64,000 bases of DNA, from NCBI RefSeq assembly GCF_001714725.1, contig NZ_CP016447.1:1379001-1443000 (forward strand), written 5' to 3'. Under the pieces are notes generated by a model. That model made no database searches. It was not told the DNA's origin and saw only the letters and a list, made by a program, of their open reading frames with translations. Position numbers and translations under genes: made by a program. How positions within the stretch are numbered: position 1 is the stretch's first letter; each line of letters starts with the position of its first letter. This document shows, in pieces, positions 61,480 through 64,000 of this stretch. This DNA is from Acidovorax sp. RAC01. GTDB taxonomy: Bacteria; Pseudomonadota; Gammaproteobacteria; Burkholderiales; Burkholderiaceae_C.

Positions 61480-64000
61480 ATGATCGCTCCCACCTCGCAC
61501 CCCTCTCGCCTGCTGAAAATGATGGCAGGTCTTGCGCGGTGGTCATTGGGTCTGCTGCTCGCCTTCTGGCTGCTGCTGGCCATCGCGTGGGGGGCCCTTC
61601 ATGGATTGATTGTGCCGCGAATCGGCGAGTTTCGCCCGCAGCTCCAGGCGCATGCCACAAAGGTTCTGGGGGTTCCCGTGCAGATCGGCGCCATCGAGGC
61701 GCGCACCGACAGCCTGGTGCCTTCGGTCGAGCTGCTGGATGTGGCGCTGCTTGATGCCGGCGGCCGGGTGGCCCTGCGGTTGCCGCGGGTGGTTGTGGCT
61801 GTGTCGCCACGATCGCTGGTCCACTGGAACGCCGAACAGATCTATATAGAGGAGCCCGTGCTGGATGTGCGCCGCACCGCAGACGGGCGCATCCAGGTTG
61901 CCGGCCTGGAGCTTGCGCAATCGGGCGGCGACAGCAATGCGGCGGCCGACTGGGTGTTCTCGCAGGGGGAAGTTTTCATCAAGGGCGGCACGCTGCGCTG
62001 GACCGATGAGCAGCGCAGCGCGCCCGAGCTTGCGCTGACCGACGTCAACCTGGTGCTGCGCAACGGCAACTGGCGCCACCACATGCGCCTGGATGCAACC
62101 CCCCCAGCGGACTGGGGCGACCGGTTCACGCTGGCAGGCCTGTTTCGCGCCCCGCTGCTGCGTGCACGCGACGGCAACTGGAAGCACTGGAACGGCCAGG
62201 TGTTTGCCAACTTTGCGCGGGTTGATGTGTCGCAGCTGCACCGCCACGCCCAGATCGACGGGGTGCATGTCGCCCAGGGGCACGGAGCCCTGCGCGCCTG
62301 GGCGGATTTCCAGCGCGGCGAACTGATGGGCGGAACCGCCGACCTGGCGCTGGCCGATGTGAACGCTACGCTGGGCAGCGACCTGCAGGCGCTGGCCCTG
62401 CCTGCGGTGCAGGGCAGGCTGGGCGGGCGCCGGCTGGCGGGCGGTTTTGAGCTGTTCACGCAGGGCCTGCAGTTCCAGACCGACGACGGCCTGAACTGGC
62501 CCGGCGGCAACGTGCGCCTGGTGCATACCGATGCCAGCGGCAAGCTGCCGGCGCAGGGCGACTTCCGCGCCGACCGTCTGGACCTGGCGGCACTGGCGCA
62601 GATCGGTGCCCGGCTGCCCCTGGGCCCCGCTGCCCACCACGCGCTGGCCACGTACGCACCGCGCGGGCTGGTGGACGAGATCAGCGCCACCTGGCGGGGA
62701 CCGGTGGATGCACTGCAGGCCTACCAGCTGCGCGGCCGGGTGCGTGGCCTTTCGCTGGCAGCCGAGAACGCGGGCACGACCCCCACCCACTTCGGGCTGC
62801 GCGGAGCCACCGTGGACATCGACATGACCCAGGCGGGCGGCAAGGCGGCGCTGTCGATTACCTCGGGCGCGCTGGTGCTGCCCGGGGTGTTTGAGGAGCC
62901 GGTGCTGCCGCTGGACCGGCTGAGCGCCGACGTACGCTGGCAGATGGAAGGCGAGCGCATTGCGGTGCAAGCCACCGACGTGCAGTTTGCCAACGCCGAC
63001 GCGCAGGGCGAGGCCCGGGCCAGCTGGCACACGTCCGATGCGGCGAAAGCGCCTCACCGATCACGGTTTCCGGGGGTACTCGATTTGTCTGGCAACCTGA
63101 ACCGGGCCGACGGCACGCGGGTACACCGTTACCTGCCCCTGTCGATCCCGGCGGACTCACGCCACTACGTGCGCGACGCCGTGGTGGCGGGCACGGCCAG
63201 CAACGTGCAGTTCCGCGTGAAGGGTGATCTGCACGACCTGCCGTTCAACGACCCCCGGCAGGGCGAATTCCGCATCGCCGCCCGCGTCCGGGACGTGACC
63301 TACGCCTATGTGCCACCGCAGCTGCAGCCAGCCAATACGCTGCCCTGGCCAGCCTTGACCGAGCTGGGCGGCGAACTGATTTTTGAGCGGTCTTCCATGC
63401 AGGTGCGGGGCGCCAGCGGCAGCTTTGCGGGCCGGCCAGGGCTGCGCCTGTCGCGCGTGGATGCGCGCATTCCCGACCTGTCGCACACGGTGGTGGGCGT
63501 GGACGCCGATGCACGCGGGCCGCTGCCCGAACTGCTGGCGCTGATGAGCAGCTCGCCCCTGGGCGGCATGACCTCCAACGCGCTGGACCAGGCCACCGGC
63601 ACGGGCAATGCCGACTTCAAGCTGCGCCTGAGCCTGCCCATCAGCGACATGGCCAAGTCGAAGGTGCAGGGCAGCGTGGTGCTGGCGGGCAACGAGGTCC
63701 GCATCACGCCCGACACCCCGCCGCTCACCCGCGCACGCGGCACGGTGCAGTTCAGCGAAAGCGGGTTTTCGCTGACGAACATGCAGGCCCAGGCGCTGGG
63801 TGGCCCGGTGCGGCTTGAAGGCGGCATGCGCGCCCTGCCGCCCAATGCACCCGCCACCGAATCGGCTGTGCAGTTGCGCGCGCAGGGTACGGCCACCGCC
63901 GAAGGCCTGCAGCAGGCCACGCAGCTGGGCATGCTTGCGCAGCTGGCACGGCGCGCCAGCGGCAGCGCGCCGTACACCATGGCCCTCGGGTTCCGGCGCG
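61480..64000 (+). CDS. yhdP: YhdP/TIGR02099-like envelope protein, 3' end missing
   Basis: The reading frame starts at the ATG at 61480 (MIAPTSHPSRLLKMMAGL) and is open to the window edge, so at least 840 residues are coded; full-length relatives are about 1,300. One N-terminal helix (WSLGLLLAFWLLLAIAWGAL) is followed by RIGEFRPQLQAHATKVLGVPVQIGAIEART, the YhdP opening. The rest is a repeated beta-rich pattern, the AsmA-like bridge proposed to move phospholipids between the two membranes. It is divergent from glnE, with about 98 bp between. Confidence 0.88.
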   Translation, partial: MIAPTSHPSRLLKMMAGLARWSLGLLLAFWLLLAIAWGALHGLIVPRIGEFRPQLQAHATKVLGVPVQIGAIEARTDSLVPSVELLDVALLDAGGRVALRLPRVVVAVSPRSLVHWNAEQIYIEEPVLDVRRTADGRIQVAGLELAQSGGDSNAAADWVFSQGEVFIKGGTLRWTDEQRSAPELALTDVNLVLRNGNWRHHMRLDATPPADWGDRFTLAGLFRAPLLRARDGNWKHWNGQVFANFARVDVSQLHRHAQIDGVHVAQGHGALRAWADFQRGELMGGTADLALADVNATLGSDLQALALPAVQGRLGGRRLAGGFELFTQGLQFQTDDGLNWPGGNVRLVHTDASGKLPAQGDFRADRLDLAALAQIGARLPLGPAAHHALATYAPRGLVDEISATWRGPVDALQAYQLRGRVRGLSLAAENAGTTPTHFGLRGATVDIDMTQAGGKAALSITSGALVLPGVFEEPVLPLDRLSADVRWQMEGERIAVQATDVQFANADAQGEARASWHTSDAAKAPHRSRFPGVLDLSGNLNRADGTRVHRYLPLSIPADSRHYVRDAVVAGTASNVQFRVKGDLHDLPFNDPRQGEFRIAARVRDVTYAYVPPQLQPANTLPWPALTELGGELIFERSSMQVRGASGSFAGRPGLRLSRVDARIPDLSHTVVGVDADARGPLPELLALMSSSPLGGMTSNALDQATGTGNADFKLRLSLPISDMAKSKVQGSVVLAGNEVRITPDTPPLTRARGTVQFSESGFSLTNMQAQALGGPVRLEGGMRALPPNAPATESAVQLRAQGTATAEGLQQATQLGMLAQLARRASGSAPYTMALGFRR

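Overview
The window is a GC-rich chromosomal segment of a betaproteobacterium of the family Comamonadaceae, most likely Acidovorax or a close relative. The call rests on gene content: recA-recX, sucCD, short-type argC, glnE, a TfpX/TfpZ pilin accessory gene, Bug-type solute-binding proteins, a YhdP-like protein and a DUF3717/DUF1289 protein. It also rests on a short GCTAT...ATAGC palindrome scattered between genes. This is inference from gene families; no database was searched. Apart from one IS and an AT-richer patch, the window looks like ordinary chromosome.

Layout. 1-6.2 kb: transporters (RarD end, MFS), a 3-methyladenine glycosylase, a tyrosine phosphatase, an AraC regulator, small membrane or exported proteins and a PEBP-like protein. 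6.3-12.8 kb: a second AraC regulator, a small lipoprotein, topB with an H1-like tail and a SWIB domain, then (divergent) a SET-domain protein, birA and a SPOR protein. A 61-bp, almost perfectly alternating purine-pyrimidine tract lies between topB and the SET gene. 12.9-19.5 kb: MBL-fold hydrolase, a TctE/TctD-like two-component pair, N-formylglutamate amidohydrolase, a Bug protein and a divergent LysR regulator with a visible operator. 19.5-25.6 kb: MarR, recA (LexA box, duplicated 3' end), recX, argC, sucCD and a strong terminator.

25.9-34.5 kb is the most accessory part. A CHASE2 Ser/Thr kinase, a PP2C phosphatase and an FHA protein form a phospho-signalling operon. It is followed by a truncated second CHASE2 gene, an IS3-type element, and an AT-richer block with sigma-54-driven pilA, a TfpX/TfpZ gene and moaC. 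34.4-43.3 kb: M48 protease, small membrane proteins, a 7-bp tandem repeat, TerC, zinc-binding small proteins, YaeQ, purB, GST.

42.0-49.5 kb carries eight translationally packed minus-strand genes: FAD oxidoreductase, DUF1365, CFA-like methyltransferase, chalcone-isomerase-like, GPH-type MFS, DUF3833 lipoprotein, SDR, NTF2-like. The set resembles the photo-oxidative-stress/unusual-fatty-acid operon of Rhodobacter. It is preceded by an ECF-sigma-like promoter and a CCUCC-rich structured leader or small RNA, with an exported glutathione peroxidase just upstream. 49.6-64 kb: the peroxidase, a degenerate HD-domain protein, a complete RND efflux operon with its TetR regulator and operator, glnE, and the start of a YhdP-like protein that runs off the end.

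The most interesting signals are four. First, the chromatin-like module (H1-tail/SWIB topoisomerase, SET protein, Z-DNA-prone promoter). Second, the putative oxidative-lipid operon with its leader RNA. Third, the recA tail duplication. Fourth, the interrupted kinase/pilin region.
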